Below are positions 32,282-43,876 of a DNA stretch of 64,000 nt, in pieces (positions within the stretch are counted from its first letter, which is position 1; each line of letters opens with the position of its first letter). Made by a program: the position numbers and the translations under genes. The notes below the pieces were generated by a model that was given only the letters and a program-made list of their open reading frames with translations, searched no databases and was not told the origin of the DNA. This DNA is from Thinopyrum elongatum (lineage: Eukaryota; Streptophyta; Magnoliopsida; Poales; Poaceae): contig CM022298.1 in NCBI GenBank assembly GCA_011799875.1, forward strand, positions 49,450,014 to 49,514,013, in the 5' to 3' direction.

Positions 32282-33707
32282 TTGCTCGGTGATTTGAGAT
32301 CCACTTGGCCACCCGGCGATAAGTTGCCTCAATTGGCCGCAATACTTCGACATGGCCCCTTGGATGGTGTACCATTGATGGTTGAGGGACTTTGATTCAC
32401 AGTTCTGGTTGACCACGTCGGAGTAGGCGTGAAATGCTTATGTTCATGGAACCAAGTGTGAATGTTGGCGCAAAAGGTTGTGACCTTTTGCTCAGTCCCA
32501 TGCATCGGATCGAGGCTAGTAGCCAACCATGCATCGCATAACAACTCGTCCTCCCGCATGTTTAAGCTTTCTCCTTTGCCCCTCTTCTTCGAATTGCCAT
32601 CAAAATCATCTGGGTCATCGTCTTCGTCATCCTTCTCCTCCTCCTGTTGTCCGATGGCCCAATCCTGCTGCTGTGTGTCCGCGCCCGGCTGGGTGTAGTC
32701 CAGCTGCTTCGTGCCATGCTGGCTGTATGTGCCAGACTAGGTGTACTTCTGCGTGCCCGACTGGTTGTAGGTGTCGGATTGGGTGGGCTCCGAGTCATCC
32801 ACCTGCTCGTCCTCATAGGAACCTCCTCCTCCACAGTTCCTCGTGGATGATCTCGTACATCTCCCTGTCCGCGTTGTCGTACACCAGCTCTCCCGCTTTA
32901 GGATACTAGTGAACAGTGTGCGGGCACTCATCTGCTTCATGTCTGTCATCCATTTTCGGACAAGCGACAACGAACACTCAGAGAAACACAGTAGCACCGC
33001 ATTGATGACTATGATGAACGACACAGCGGGGGGTGCCGGAGACTGCCTACCCAGCTGCTTGGTGGCGTAGAAGTACAAAGTCTTGTAATGTTTCGGCCAT
33101 GGCGGCGGCTGCACGGTCGGCAGGGGCGGAGGGCCCCCCGACCCTAGCCCCGACCTCCACCACGTCCGCGACTAGCATGCCCACTACCTCGTCTGCCACC
33201 AGCACACCCTCTATCGTCTTTTTGCTTCCTGGCATTTCCGGCTTTGCATTCGCTTTGATGCTGCAATTTTGCCGCGTCGCCGAGTTGATCTTCTAGGCGA
33301 GCGTGATGTTCGGATGCTCCACCACCTCCATCTCTGGTAGGTTCTCCTCCGGGTCCATGTGTCGGCAGCGGGAGGGAAGAAGAGAGTGGGGGAAAGGGCG
33401 GAAATTTGATGGAGAGCGCCTGGATGGAAGAAGAGTGGGGGATTTTGCCACGAAAATAGTGCCGCCAGCTACAAAAGCGCGGGCTCCGCCTTAGTTTTTG
33501 GTGGGCCGGGGGTGTCGGAGTCCTACGTAGTTCGTGGCCAGACTCCAACAAAGCCCCCCGTCCCAGTTTGTTTTGACTTTGCAGGAAACTATGGTCCGGA
33601 CTCCTCCACGGACAGATGGTGGTCAGCTTTGGATGGCTTGCGGGGTCCGGACAACTGTGTCCAAACGGATACGGGCAGTTTGAGGGTCGGTGTTGGAAAT
33701 GCCCTTA

Positions 33708-34379
33708 GGACCCATGTGCCTTGGGTGGTGGTTGGCGTTGGCTGGGAGGGGGGATGGTTCTTGTTTAACTCGTTGGGTAATAACATGTCGGTTGCTCGCT
33801 CATTTCGTTCTTCACCCATGCCTAGCCCCTATGTGGTGGGTGGCGTTAGATAGGATGGGTAACGTCCCCCCTATAGTTCCTCGCGCTGGACTTCTGGTGC
33901 TCTTTTCTAGTCTAGCCAGTTGTTTTTTGACATTGGGTCATTTTCTGGGCCCTTGTGTCAGCGTGTTGGGTCGACGACATAAATGTGCGAGGGTGTGGAT
34001 TGGGAAATTTCCTATTTAACCCGGATGGAAAAAGGATGCAATGTTTTTGAAGAATTCCATGAATTAAACTGTTTATTCAATGCATCGTGCCAGGTCCCCT
34101 TTTTTGCTGGTTTTTATATTTCTGGAAAATAAATTATTTATGTACCTCAAAGAATATGGAAAAATTCAAAGGTTCTTAGGATGCCAGAGCGAACACAACA
34201 TAGGGCCAGGCCTAGGGGAAGCTCACAACAACTGGACACTCACCCTACGCGCACCCAGCCTGCTAGCGCGCTCGAGCAGAGCATTTGTGAGTCCTAGGTC
34301 TCCCATTGTGCCCTCCTTTGGTTGCAACACTACTTATACCCATTGGACCTCTGTCGTATTTATCGCCTAGTTTTTCTTC
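33708..34379. other. Unassigned spacer
   Basis: No supported gene. Short ORFs here have no recognisable motif. It continues the sequence that ends at 10043 once the Harbinger-type element is removed. Confidence 0.6.
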
Positions 34380-34860
34380 GCCGACACCTTGCATTCTGAG
34401 GTGATCTTCATTTCAGCCCTGATATACTACTCTTCCGAAGGGGAATTATCACAATCTTCATCAACCTTGATCATCGGTGCTCTAATATAAGCTGTGAGTA
34501 GTTCATCCCCCAAACTACGGGTTCATGGCAGTAGCTAAGATGTAATATCTCCTCTTTGTAGTTCATTACAATATCACTATTAGATGCCCTACATGATTAT
34601 GGTCCATTTGATATAAACACTAGTGGTAATGTTGATCACGTGATGAATTATTTATTTTTGTAAGATTGTGTGGATGCTCTCTCTTTTATTTATAGATGCC
34701 TAATTTTCTCGGGTCATTTATCTTCTTTTGACCAATTTAGATGGGTAATCATCCATGGGAAAGGTGTGCACTAGTTGGGTTTAATTTTGCATGTAAACTA
34801 CCATGGTGACAGTGAAAAAGGCTTGCATTGTATTATAGCTACTAAGAAAGAATGTATATA
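34380..34860 (+). repeat. Degraded LTR fragment related to Athila-like element 1
   Basis: Phrases in the same order as in the LTR of element 1 are visible: GTGAGTAGTT, CTACGGGTTCATGGCAGTAGCTA (34520s; compare 751-780), CCATGGGAAAGGTG, TTGGGTTTAATTTTGC and GCATTGTATT (compare 1010-1110). It is heavily mutated. The fragment is cut by the CACTA element that starts at 34861. Confidence 0.6.
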
Positions 34861-34880
34861 CACTACTAGGGAAAATTCTA

Positions 34881-35065
34881 GCAGTAGCGCGGGTCATATG
34901 CCTAGCAGTAGCGCGGGCAGCCGCGCTACTGATACGGCACTACAGCTAACTTGTAGCAGTAGCGCGTTTTGACACGCGCTACTGCTATACCTACTTAGCA
35001 GTAGCGTCTGTCCAGCGCTACTGCTAAATAGCTGTAGCGCTTGCGTACAGCGCTACTGCTATATT
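34881..35065. repeat. Left subterminal repeats of CACTA 1
   Basis: Direct and inverted copies of AGCAGTAGCGCG and CGCTACTGCTA, about eight in 185 bases, read directly. Confidence 0.85.
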
Positions 35066-35811
35066 TTCACATATTTTTTTGCTACGTATTTGCGGTGTTT
35101 TTATATAGGTTTTATACAGTATTCTAATCATATCATAAACATGCAATATGCTCATCATATCATACACATAATAGTCTCATAATATCATCCAACACAAATC
35201 ATGTCATCTCATCATAATTACCATATAGCGATACAAGTTAAGTGACATGTCTCGAATACAAGCAACTGCATGGTCATCACATACACATGTTTCATCATCT
35301 ATATCTAAACAAAGATATAGAAGAGAATAGTGATCACTATGAGCAATAGCGCGATAATGTAGTAGTTTTTGAGGCGCCGGTTCCGATCCCTCTCTCACGC
35401 TAGCTTCAACCTCAAGTAACTATCTTCCGATTCGGCTCTGCTATCGAACCCTCTGTGGCTGCCACCCGAAAACCGGTGCACCTGGGCCTGACACTCAGGC
35501 CACTCGTCGTACACTACGTACACGGCGTAGCACTTCTTCGCCATCGGTGATCTATGTACCTGCATCGTCACATGAGTCGATAATATGCAACATATATAGT
35601 TGAGCAACAGAAAGAGACGGAGTTAGCAAAAATAGAAGCAACATAGCATAAGCATAAATAACAAAGTTCATCATACCCAAAATGCCCTAACTAGAGTGAT
35701 CTTCGCTAGTTGAGGAGGACGGTTTAATTACATCACAAAGTTTTGTCGTGCATAACTCAAAGTTTTGTCATAGAGAAAGTAGTGACTAAACAGACACATT
35801 GTCATCGTCAA

Positions 35812-38800
35812 TCACTCCAACATGTCGTGCCATCCATCCAAATCAGGGAGGAAGTCCCCGAGCAAAGTGAAAGGCTTCAGGTCGAGACGCTGAGCGGCTA
35901 CGCGTGTTCGGACCTCTTCCCGCGACATTTGCCCTTCTTCGTTGAACATCCCTGTTTTTTCGAGGACCTCCTTCATGATGATTTGGGGAAGTTCACGCTG
36001 GATGTGATAGAACTCAGTTCGGAGTCGATGATCCAGGACATTTCCTAGTTTCTTTGCCCATTTTAGTGTATCGGCATCGCCGGATCTAGATGACATTCGA
36101 AGGTTCTGGTGATCCTGTCTGTACTCCAGCATGTGGTGGAGGACATAGAATCCATCACTGAGAGTACCTCTCGGTTGCAGGATGCAGCAGAAGTCGGTCT
36201 TATGGCCGAAGCAGGGCGCGTGGTTCCTTGTCTTCTTGAGCGTGATCTCTCCACCCCGTTGGCCGTAGCTTAAGATAGCACTGTCGAGAACAGGCTTTAT
36301 GTGGGTGTAATCCTTTTTCTTCATGTTCTTCAATGAGTCCAAGTAAAGAGTGTGGGAGAATTGGTGGTAAAGGATGATGAGGACGGCGCGCCCATCGCTG
36401 CGCAAAATAAGTACACCTCAAATTAGCCTCACGCGTGCAAATGAATGATTGAAATCGAAGGAAGGATATCCGCGGATGACTTACATGGGATGATAAGGCA
36501 GGAGAATCATCTCCTTATCCTTATTGCCGACCATGAAATCTGTGATGTAGTTACTCGCATATTGACGGTGCTTTGGGCAGACGCCAAGAAGCCCTCGTGC
36601 ATAAAGTACGGGTCAGCGACGCAGATAGAAGATAGTTGCTCGCGCCTGATGATGTAGTTCATGTACAAGGCATAAAGGCGGACGAACGTAAAATCCAGCT
36701 TTGTCACGTGAAACATGTCGAAGATGTAATCGAATCGAAGGAAGAACTTTTCCGCAGGGAATGTCTGTATGTACAACCTTTGCTGCGGTACATTAACCTC
36801 GTAGAGAGGGTATCCTGGATTTTTCGAGGCGATAAGGCTTTTCTCTCTCCACAGGACATCGTCATGAAGTCTCCTTAGATCGCCGTCTATGGCCTCTACC
36901 GCTGCCATAGTTAGGATCGGATCACCGGGGATATGGTATTTGACCGCATCTTTGATAGGTATACGGTCATGAACCCGAGGCTGCGGAGGCGGCTGGCTCA
37001 TAGAAGCAGCTTTGCTGCCATTTCGGCCTTTCTTCGGTCTCTTCCTATGCTTCTTTGCTACCGGAAGTGAGCCTATCATACTTTCATCCTTCGGCAATTC
37101 AGGCATCAACTCATCATGCTCAAACCCTGAGTCATACTGCTGAGCCATCAATCCTTCGTCGTCACAGGCGCCGGTATTAAGACACCGTAGAGGGTCATCA
37201 TCCTCGTCCGTGGCATCATGCATTGCTTCTTCGACGGCGGCGACGTCATCAGCCACTAATGGAGCCTCTTCCTCACGCCGTCCGCTATCACCTGGCATGA
37301 CAGGCGATGCTAATTGGGTAGGTGGGGTGTTGGTGTTCATACCTTGCTGAGGCTGCTTGGTCGTAGGTGTGCTCCCGGCCGCCTCCAGACGAAGCAGACT
37401 CTTCGGCCACAATAGGACCCAACTCTTGCAATCGCCAAACCGCCGCGGGGTCTCGTCGTCATCTCCCCCTAGTGCTGCCAGAGGAGCCAAATTCTTGTGG
37501 CCCGGTTTGACACTGGCCATGGAAACCTTGAAGACGCCTGGGGGGATCGGCCAGCTGTGGAACAATTCTTCCTTCGGCTTCACTATCGTCGCCTTTCCCA
37601 TGTCCACATTCTGGCCACTGATGGTGTACAATATGGTGCATGGGGTTATGTCGGCCTGCAAAGACATGTCCGTGACGCGAGACATCCGAAAGGCAACGAA
37701 AACGGGAGATTATACATATATTGAAGAGGGCCGGTGTGACAGGTAGTTACCGTGAGGGCGTTGAGCTCAGCCAAAGATGAAGCTCCGCTGAGCATGCCAG
37801 AGACGGAGGACGGGCTACAATGAGCAGGTGCAGGAGCAGGTGCGGTTGCCTGAGCAGGTGCTGGTGCAACGCTAAACGAGCTGCTCCCGACGAAGTTGGG
37901 AAGGGGAAAGTCCGCTGCCTCTTTATCTGGATTTTGCTTGGTCCAATTGATGACAGCCGGAATCCAGGTAGCAATTGAAGATACCATTTCCTCTCTTGCG
38001 GCAGCTACCGCTGCTTGGACTGCCTCGTTCAACAACTCAGGTCGTATCGCTTCTTTGGTCTCAGCTGTTTTCTTATGGACCGCAATCTCAACCTTCTTGT
38101 CGATGTTTATTTCATTTAACCTCCGTCTTTGCTTTCTCTCCTCGGCGTCCTCATGGTAGTAGTGCTTCCACGCGGCGCCGTCTCCGACGCCTTGCACGTG
38201 TCCATACGACGGCCGAGTGTCCACCGGGAGTCTTTTCAATATGTTCAAGGCCCGGTTGAATGGGGTGTGCCACTTGGGCCTCGCCAACGCCTCAGATGGC
38301 GAGTTGCTTTCGGTCTCAATCCTGTGCTGCTCTTTTTGCAAAAGGAATGTGGATCGTTTACAAATGTGACTAAACGTGCAGTCGAATTGATCAGAAGCTA
38401 AAATTAGGGGGTAAATTAAAAGTTACCAGCAGCCTCATGAACTCCTTCGTGACCGCGGCTGTTTCGAAAACCTTGTTCATTGGGTCCCAATGGTACTGGG
38501 CCCTGATGGCGTCACGCTCCTGCGGGACGGTGAACTCCGCCAAGGGGTCTGGGATCCCTAGACTTTCGCGTTCCGCGTCCTCCTTGGCCTATATGGGCCT
38601 CTTCCCCACGTAACCACGGTTTCCGAGGCGGTGGCACCCCATGTTCCTCTCTTGAAGCCCCTTCATGTACTTCGACTTTTCTTTGGCAGCTTCGGCAATG
38701 CAAGGCTTTTTGAATATTTTGAACTGCTCTTCCATAATTGCTGGATTATCCTTTACAATCTCGGAGTAGGGTTCCTTTTTGACGATGATCCGATGTTTCA

Positions 38801-40955
38801 CCCTTACTTTCCAGGCAGACAACGCACCGCTAAACTTGCCCATGGCGCGTCTGTTTATCTTCTTCATTGATGGGTCTTCCCACGGTCGAGTATATTTGAT
38901 TTCATTCCGACCCGGGAACAAGAATCTCTGGTGCAACTTCTTTAGGAGGAAGTGCTCCATATTTGGTATCTTCTTTAATTTTTCATCGTTGATGGTGGTG
39001 GTTTCCCGTAGGATGCAGCCTACTTGATTGCCGTAGCACATGCGCGCTTTCGCAGGCTCTGTTGGCTTGAAATTGCCGGCGTCCACCGTCGTGACCACCA
39101 GTCTAGTAGTGCCTAGCTGGTTTGGGTGCCGTATCCTCTTCGGTTTCGGTTCTATACCGGTTAATTCGCCAGCATCGGCGCCGGTCTTGATATCGGTGCC
39201 AGTGTCGGTATCAGTCTCGGATGTGACATGGGGGTACTGCAACAACCGTTGCTCATCCAGATAGTTCAAATATTCGTCTGCCGCCTTGTAGACGTTGCAA
39301 TTACCAGAACCCTCTCCTTCATTATTGCTAGCCATGTTTCCTACAATTAAGTCTAGTCAATTAATTCTAGACCTAATAAAATGAATAATGACATAAAAAA
39401 AGGCCTCTGTTTTGCCGAAATGTTGATTCATTACCGTTGCGGCAAATCCCGGGCAGTCGATATGTCCTAGTTTCTAGCACAAGTCATGCCGAAATTCACG
39501 GAAAATTTTGGCATGACCTTTGTTAAAAAGTGGACAAATCGAGCGCCTGAAATTTGCCGGAACGAAAATGAATCAACATTCCGGCAAAACATAGTCCACT
39601 CGGAATCATTCTCTGCAAACAATGTTCAAATATCCATCTTCGACACCGCAACACATGTCCAAATATACACGAGCAACCACATGTCCAAATATACATGTCG
39701 AAATTTCACAAGCTAATTCAAAAACTAAGTGTAGAAAAAAATCCAGTTAACTTTAGTGCTCTATAATGATGAAATGAAAAAAATTCAGTTATCTACTAAT
39801 TTCATTCATTTAACTTCACCTAAGTAACCTACTATACCACTACTACTAGCAGCACTAGTAACCTAAGTGTAGAAGAAAATTCAGTTAACTACTAATAGAA
39901 CAAAACTTAGTTAACTGTCCTTTCTCTAGGCTATATAATGATGAAATGAAAAAAAATTCAGTTAACTACTAATTTCATTCATTTAGGTCATTCATTTAAC
40001 TCACCTAATTAACCTAATGTACCACTACTACTAGCAGCACTACTACCTAATAACCTAGTAAAACCTACTGCCCTAACTAAAAAATATCTAATTAACATCT
40101 ACTAGTACCATACTATCCTAACCTAATTAACATCTACTGTACCACTATATATACTAGCAGCACTGCTGCAACTTTTCTCATTTTGTTCTTCTTTTAAAAA
40201 AAATCTATGAAAACAAAAACCCTAATTAAACCCTACTGCCCAAACTAAATTTTTGCTCTAAACCCTACTGCCCTAACAAAATTTTTGTTCTAAACTATTT
40301 TTTTGCTCTAACATAGCCAACCTAGTTAACCTAGCTAGTTAACCTAATGAACCTAATTAACCTAGTCAGTTAACTTAGTTAGTTAACCTAGTTAACCTAG
40401 CTAATTCCTAGAATAATATTTCTATCCTAATTTGATACCTAGCTAAATTCATATATATCAAAATAGCTACCTAGGGTTTATACCAAAACCTAGCTATCTA
40501 GAGTTCATACCAAAACCTAGGGTCATACCTAAATTCACCTTAGTAAATTAACCTACTGCCCTCTTGCAAAGTATTCAGCTACTGTACCACTACTACTCTG
40601 CTTAAACCTAGGGTTCATAACTAAATTCACCTAAGTAAATTAACCTAGAGAGAAGGGTCGGGGGCTTACAGAGAGGGTGCTCGGGGGAGACAGTGGCGTG
40701 GAGGTGCTCGGGGGAGACGGTGGCGGGGAGGGCATCGAGGGTGGCTCCGGTGGGGTCTATGGCGGCTCCGGTGACGGCGAGGGAGGCAGGGGCGGCGAGG
40801 AGCGGACGAGGGTGGCTCCAGGGCCGTCGAGGGCGCGCGGCTCCGGTGGCAGCGACGGAGGCAGGAGCGGTGAGGGAGCAGGGCGGCAAGGGAGAGGTAG
40901 GAGACGCGAGAAGAATGGGGAATTGGGGGAAGGAGGGACGCCCGCGCAGGGGCAA
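35812..40955 (-). pseudogene. CACTA accessory gene: En/Spm-associated domain plus Ulp1-like protease, inactive
   Basis: Minus strand. A GC-rich leader (about 40955-40670) is followed by an intron (40669-39341, GTAAGC donor, TTGTAG acceptor). Coding starts at ATG 39335. Exon 39335-38427 ends with the En/Spm-type motif GCHRLGNRGYVGKRP, and TAG (38589-38591) replaces the following Trp. Exon 38397-37751 holds a Lys/Arg-rich helical part and a Pro/Ala tract. Exon 37655-36485 carries an acidic stretch, basic KKHRKRPKKGR and the start of the Ulp1-like domain, with a frameshift near 36570. Exon 36397-35812 holds the domain end (YHQFSHTLYLDSLKN). The His expected before the first strand and the Cys expected in the GTLSDGFYV block are both absent. 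The intron 38426-38398 is only 29 bases. The gene is broken. Confidence 0.8.
39341..40669 (-). repeat. 5' intron of CACTA 1 gene with tandem repeats
   Basis: A 1.33-kb AT-rich intron. Two units of about 172 bases start near 39757 and 39929 (TAATGATGAAATGAAAAAAA ... ACTACTACTAGCAGCAC). At 40320-40415 a short degenerate array of TTAACCTAG units follows. Confidence 0.7.
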
Positions 40956-40964
40956 GTCAAACTT

Positions 40965-41375
40965 AGCGGTAGCACGGTTTCTGCAACAGCGCTATAGCTA
41001 CTTAGCTATAGCGATGTTTGGCAGAACGCGCTACTGCTATAGCTAAGTTAGCTATAACGCATTTAGGGAAAACACACTATAGCTAAAGTAGCTATAGCGC
41101 TTTCGAAAACAGACGCTACTGCTATTGTTTTCAGTTTTTCATTTTCTTGAATTTTCCTTTTCTTTTTTTTTCTTTCCTTTTCCTTTTCTTAGTTGCAGCG
41201 CTGTCGCCTTAAAACGCGATACTACTATTTGCTTAGCAGTAGCGCGGTCTGTAGACGGGCGCTACTACTATACCTAGCCTGTCGGCAATGGTGTGGCAGT
41301 TATAGTAGTAGCGCTTTTTATTTGGGCCGCGCTACTGTTAGATAGCAGTAGCGCCTTGTTCTAACCAGCGTTACT
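40965..41375. repeat. Right subterminal repeats of CACTA 1
   Basis: Repeats of GCGCTATAGCTA, TAGCAGTAGCGC and variants, in both orientations, with a pyrimidine-rich segment at about 41140-41190. Confidence 0.8.
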
Positions 41376-41412
41376 GGTAAGCTTCTATGTATAAGGTTTT
41401 TCCTAGTAGTGG

Positions 41413-41503
41413 TATGAGGCCACTAAGGAAACGATGCACTGCAACAATACAGTTGTATTGCATGATTTTTGTTGTATTGCATAATTTCATTAGTGGCCTC
41501 ATA
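41413..41503. repeat. Small inverted-repeat element next to CACTA 1
   Basis: TATGAGGCCACTAA (41413-41426) is repeated inverted as TTAGTGGCCTCATA (41490-41503). Pairing continues imperfectly for about 31 bp. The 91-base structure could be a foldback MITE. Confidence 0.6.
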
Positions 41504-41504
41504 T

Positions 41505-41614
41505 ACACAAGTTTTAAGTGTAACACATATAATTTCTTTAAGAAAGATGATATATTGTTGATGGAGAATAGACATGAAAGATACAAAAATTATAGGGATG
41601 CTGGAGACGTATCA
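41505..41614 (-). repeat. Terminal fragment of an Athila-like LTR
   Basis: On the minus strand this begins TGATACGTCTCCAGCATCCC at 41614 and continues TATAATTTTTGTATC, like the first bases of LTRs elsewhere in the window (334, 5696). It is diverged and truncated. Sequence after 41614 is LINE-like. Confidence 0.5.
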
Positions 41615-42480
41615 CATCCTTACCAAGTCGTCTTCGTGAAGGGGCGGTTTATTCACAGTGGGATTGTGGTGCTTCATGATATTGTTCAGGAGGTTAAGCT
41701 TCAATGCCATAGGGTTGTGTTACATAGGCTGGGTTTTAGAAGACTTATGAACGCTTGGACTGTTCTTTCCTCCACCAGGTTCTTGAGCGGAGGGGGCTCC
41801 ATGATCATTGTTGTTGTTGTTGGATCATGCAGATCATCATGATTAGTGTTGCTATCAATAATATGGGGAATTAGGCCCTTGCATTAGCTCTTTGCGCGGG
41901 GTGAGGCAGGGAGACCCTATCCCTCCCTCTTCTATAACCTTGTGGTCGACTCCCTCGTGGCTATTTTGGAGATGGCCAAGATAGCTGGCCATGTCTTAGG
42001 TGTGGTTCAACATATTATCCCTAGAGGTGATGTGATCCAGCTACAGTATGTAGACGACACTATGGTCCTGATGGAGGGATCAGATCTTGAAATCATCAAT
42101 CTCAAGTTCCCACTTCTCGGCTTTGAGGTCATGTGGGGCCTCGAAATTAACTTTGATAAAAGTGAGGTAGTGCTCATGGGGTATTAGCCCACGAGGACCA
42201 GCAGCGAATCGTATACAACCTGAATTGTAAGTTGTCTAGGACCTCGATCCGATTCTTTGGCCCGCTCATGGGGAAGGTCAAGGCCAAGGCAGAGCAACAG
42301 AAGGTTCACCTCCAAGGAGACAAAATTCATGCTCATCGACTTTGCCTCTCTAGCCTCGTCATTTATACGATGGGGTCAATACATTCTGCCAGAAGTAGTG
42401 CATAGCTCCTTCATAATGATCTACCATACTTTTTTTGGTAGGTGGCCAATGGGTGCCCAAGGTAGCATGTGGTGAAATCG
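41615..42480 (+). pseudogene. LINE reverse-transcriptase remnant
   Basis: A decayed non-LTR reverse transcriptase on the + strand. FVKGRFIHSGIVVLHDIVQE matches the LINE motif of the type FVKGR.I.DGVVVLHE. A GVRQGDP-like block (about 41897-41917) and LQYVDDTMVLMEGS (catalytic YxDD box at about 42047-42058) follow in order, then INFDKSEVVLMGY with a stop at about 42187. Stops and frameshifts lie between. ORF1, endonuclease and the 3' tail are not attached. Confidence 0.75.
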
Positions 42481-43700
42481 GATGATATGTACCTTACGTA
42501 AGGACCAGGGGGTTTGGGTATCCCTGTGTCTAGATGCATGAATGTCTCCCTTACATTTAGATGGGCGTGGCATATTCGTAGGGACAGGGGGAGTACCCAC
42601 AGCTGGTTCTTGTTCCGCGGGGGGCAAAGTGGCCTGGGCCCGACGATGGCCCTTGCCCCCTTTGAATGGTTCCCGAATTTGGGATCCACAACTTATTTGT
42701 TTGTCCTGCCCGCTTCTTATGGAGCTTTGTCTTTGAAGCTCTGGAAGCCAAGTGGCAGGCCCCACACGTAGCAGTGTTCCTACAGGCTGAGGCCGCAACT
42801 GCACCGGTAGGAGGAGGTGCCTCTTCTGGTTAATGTTTGTGACGATGACATGGACCACGTGGACTACGCGTAACAAAAACGGTTGTCAACTGGATCTTTC
42901 TATGGCATGTTTCTGACTCTGCGGCATGATTGATGATCTTGGAGTGGCCGGCTGCCAAGTCGCTTCACCCACTAGCCGTTGAGCCTTTAGCTCCAACGAG
43001 TATTGCGTCACCATTTTACCGAAAAAGGGTTTCCCCCGCTTTGTATACAAAGCAACCAACCGAGACATCCAACGATAGGTGCTGGGGCGGAAGCAGCACA
43101 GTCACGCCCAAAAGAAATGAAAGAGAAAATACAAGAGAAACAAATGCCGACAACGGCGGATCGACAAAAACGAAGAAGCCTCATGGCCGCGTCACCATTT
43201 TTCTTGTGTTTGTGGGCATGTTTGTCTTGTTCTCTCATTAGACCTATTTTCTCTTTCATGCACTTCTATTTGTTGTGTGAATATGGTGGTTATTTTATTT
43301 ATAAAGTGAGATGAAACTGTGCTTTGAAAGGATAAAGGTTTTGCGATTGATCTACATAAAAGTTTAGCTAGAGTTGTGAACTCTAGGATAAATTTTCACC
43401 CGCAAAAAGAACAAAAAAACTCTTAAAGATAAATTTAGGGATGCAGCCGCGGTGCGGATGGGATTCGGTGAGAGATCGCAAGAGTTTTGCCTGGGCTGCA
43501 ATGCAACGAGTGGGAGGAAAAACACTGGGCCAGGGCGGGGCGTATCTGAGGACAAACCAAGAGGAAGTTTGCACGAACTTTCCTCTGGCAACACAACACA
43601 CGTGCGAGCGAACTTGTCCTATTTCTCCACGACGCTCCAACCAACCGGATCCAGTGAGGACGAACCATTCAACAGGACCGGCCGGATAGCTTGGGAAGAA
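42481..43700. other. Decayed LINE-like tail and unassigned DNA upstream of the methyltransferase gene
   Basis: 42481-42780 may continue the LINE (WHIRRDRGSTHSWFLF in one frame) but stops are frequent. 43000-43130 contains the phrase CGAAAAAGGGTTTCCCCCGC followed by TTTGTATACAAAGCAACCAA, which I recognise as part of a common grass repeat that I cannot name. No other gene is seen. Confidence 0.45.
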
Positions 43701-43753
43701 AGCATGGTACGTACTCCTACTTGCCAATAAAGCACGTCCACGCCGAAGCTCTC

Positions 43754-43759
43754 TATAAA
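43754..43759 (+). promoter_or_regulatory. TATA box of the methyltransferase gene
   Basis: TATAAA in the context CTCTCTATAAAGTAC lies 118 bases before the ATG at 43877. A transcription start about 30 bases downstream would give a leader of roughly 90 bases. Confidence 0.6.
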
Positions 43760-43876
43760 GTACGTGCAGTGCACAGAAAGTATCATCATATCATAGAAAA
43801 ATAAGCATCCATCTCCTCGCTTGAACCCACAGGCAACGAACACACGCGCGCGCACGAGTAAGCGAGAGAGAGAAAG

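Larger units (their letters stand above)
10321..33358 (-). pseudogene. Myb/SANT and NAM-associated-like accessory gene, interrupted by nested retroelements
   Basis: On the minus strand, the likely start is at 33358 (MDPEENLPEMEVV). A SANT/Myb-like segment (DELLCDAWLATSLDP, then TFCANIHTWFHEH) lies at 32400-32560. An intron (32281-31890) has a GTAAGTT donor and a TAG acceptor. The C-terminal part is rich in Glu/Lys with KITERFEDILMKKEAYAK and is cut in two by the Athila-like insertion at 10698-10702/31635-31639. The frame resumes at 10702 and ends with TGA at 10321-10323. In-frame stops (near 33296, in the acidic Gln-rich stretch near 32727, and after KTVA near 31790) and probable frameshifts show it is dead. 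The family resembles the Myb-like ORF1 proteins of PIF/Harbinger elements. That assignment is from family memory. Confidence 0.7.
10047..33704 (-). mobile_element. PIF/Harbinger-type DNA transposon split by nested retroelements
   Basis: The left terminus GGGCATCTCCAACTCTGACC and the reverse complement of the right terminus, GGGCATTTCCAACACCGACC, match over about 40 bp, including a shared ATCCGTT further in. Both ends are flanked by TTA (10044-10046 and 33705-33707), the target duplication expected for PIF/Harbinger elements. Removing the nested insertion with its duplicated 5 bp leaves about 2.7 kb. That remainder encodes a broken Myb/NAM-associated-like protein on the minus strand. I see no DDE transposase, so this is probably a non-autonomous copy keeping only the accessory ORF. 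Confidence 0.85.
34861..41411 (-). mobile_element. CACTA element 1 (En/Spm superfamily), non-autonomous
   Basis: The termini are CACTACTAGGGAAAA (34861) and, on the other strand, CACTACTAGGAAAA (ending 41411). The flanking 3 bp are ata and gta (two of three match). Both ends carry subterminal arrays of AGCAGTAGCGCG / CGCGCTACTGCTA units (34881-35065 and about 40965-41375), the expected transposase-binding region of CACTA elements. Inside is one minus-strand gene of the En/Spm-associated, Ulp1-like kind with a large 5' intron. There is no TNP2-type transposase, so mobility would need an autonomous relative. Confidence 0.9.

Noticed and set aside
41942..42187. An independent 81-codon gene
   Set aside because: It contains the YVDD box in LINE context and lies in frame with the preceding LINE segment, so it is part of a decayed reverse transcriptase.
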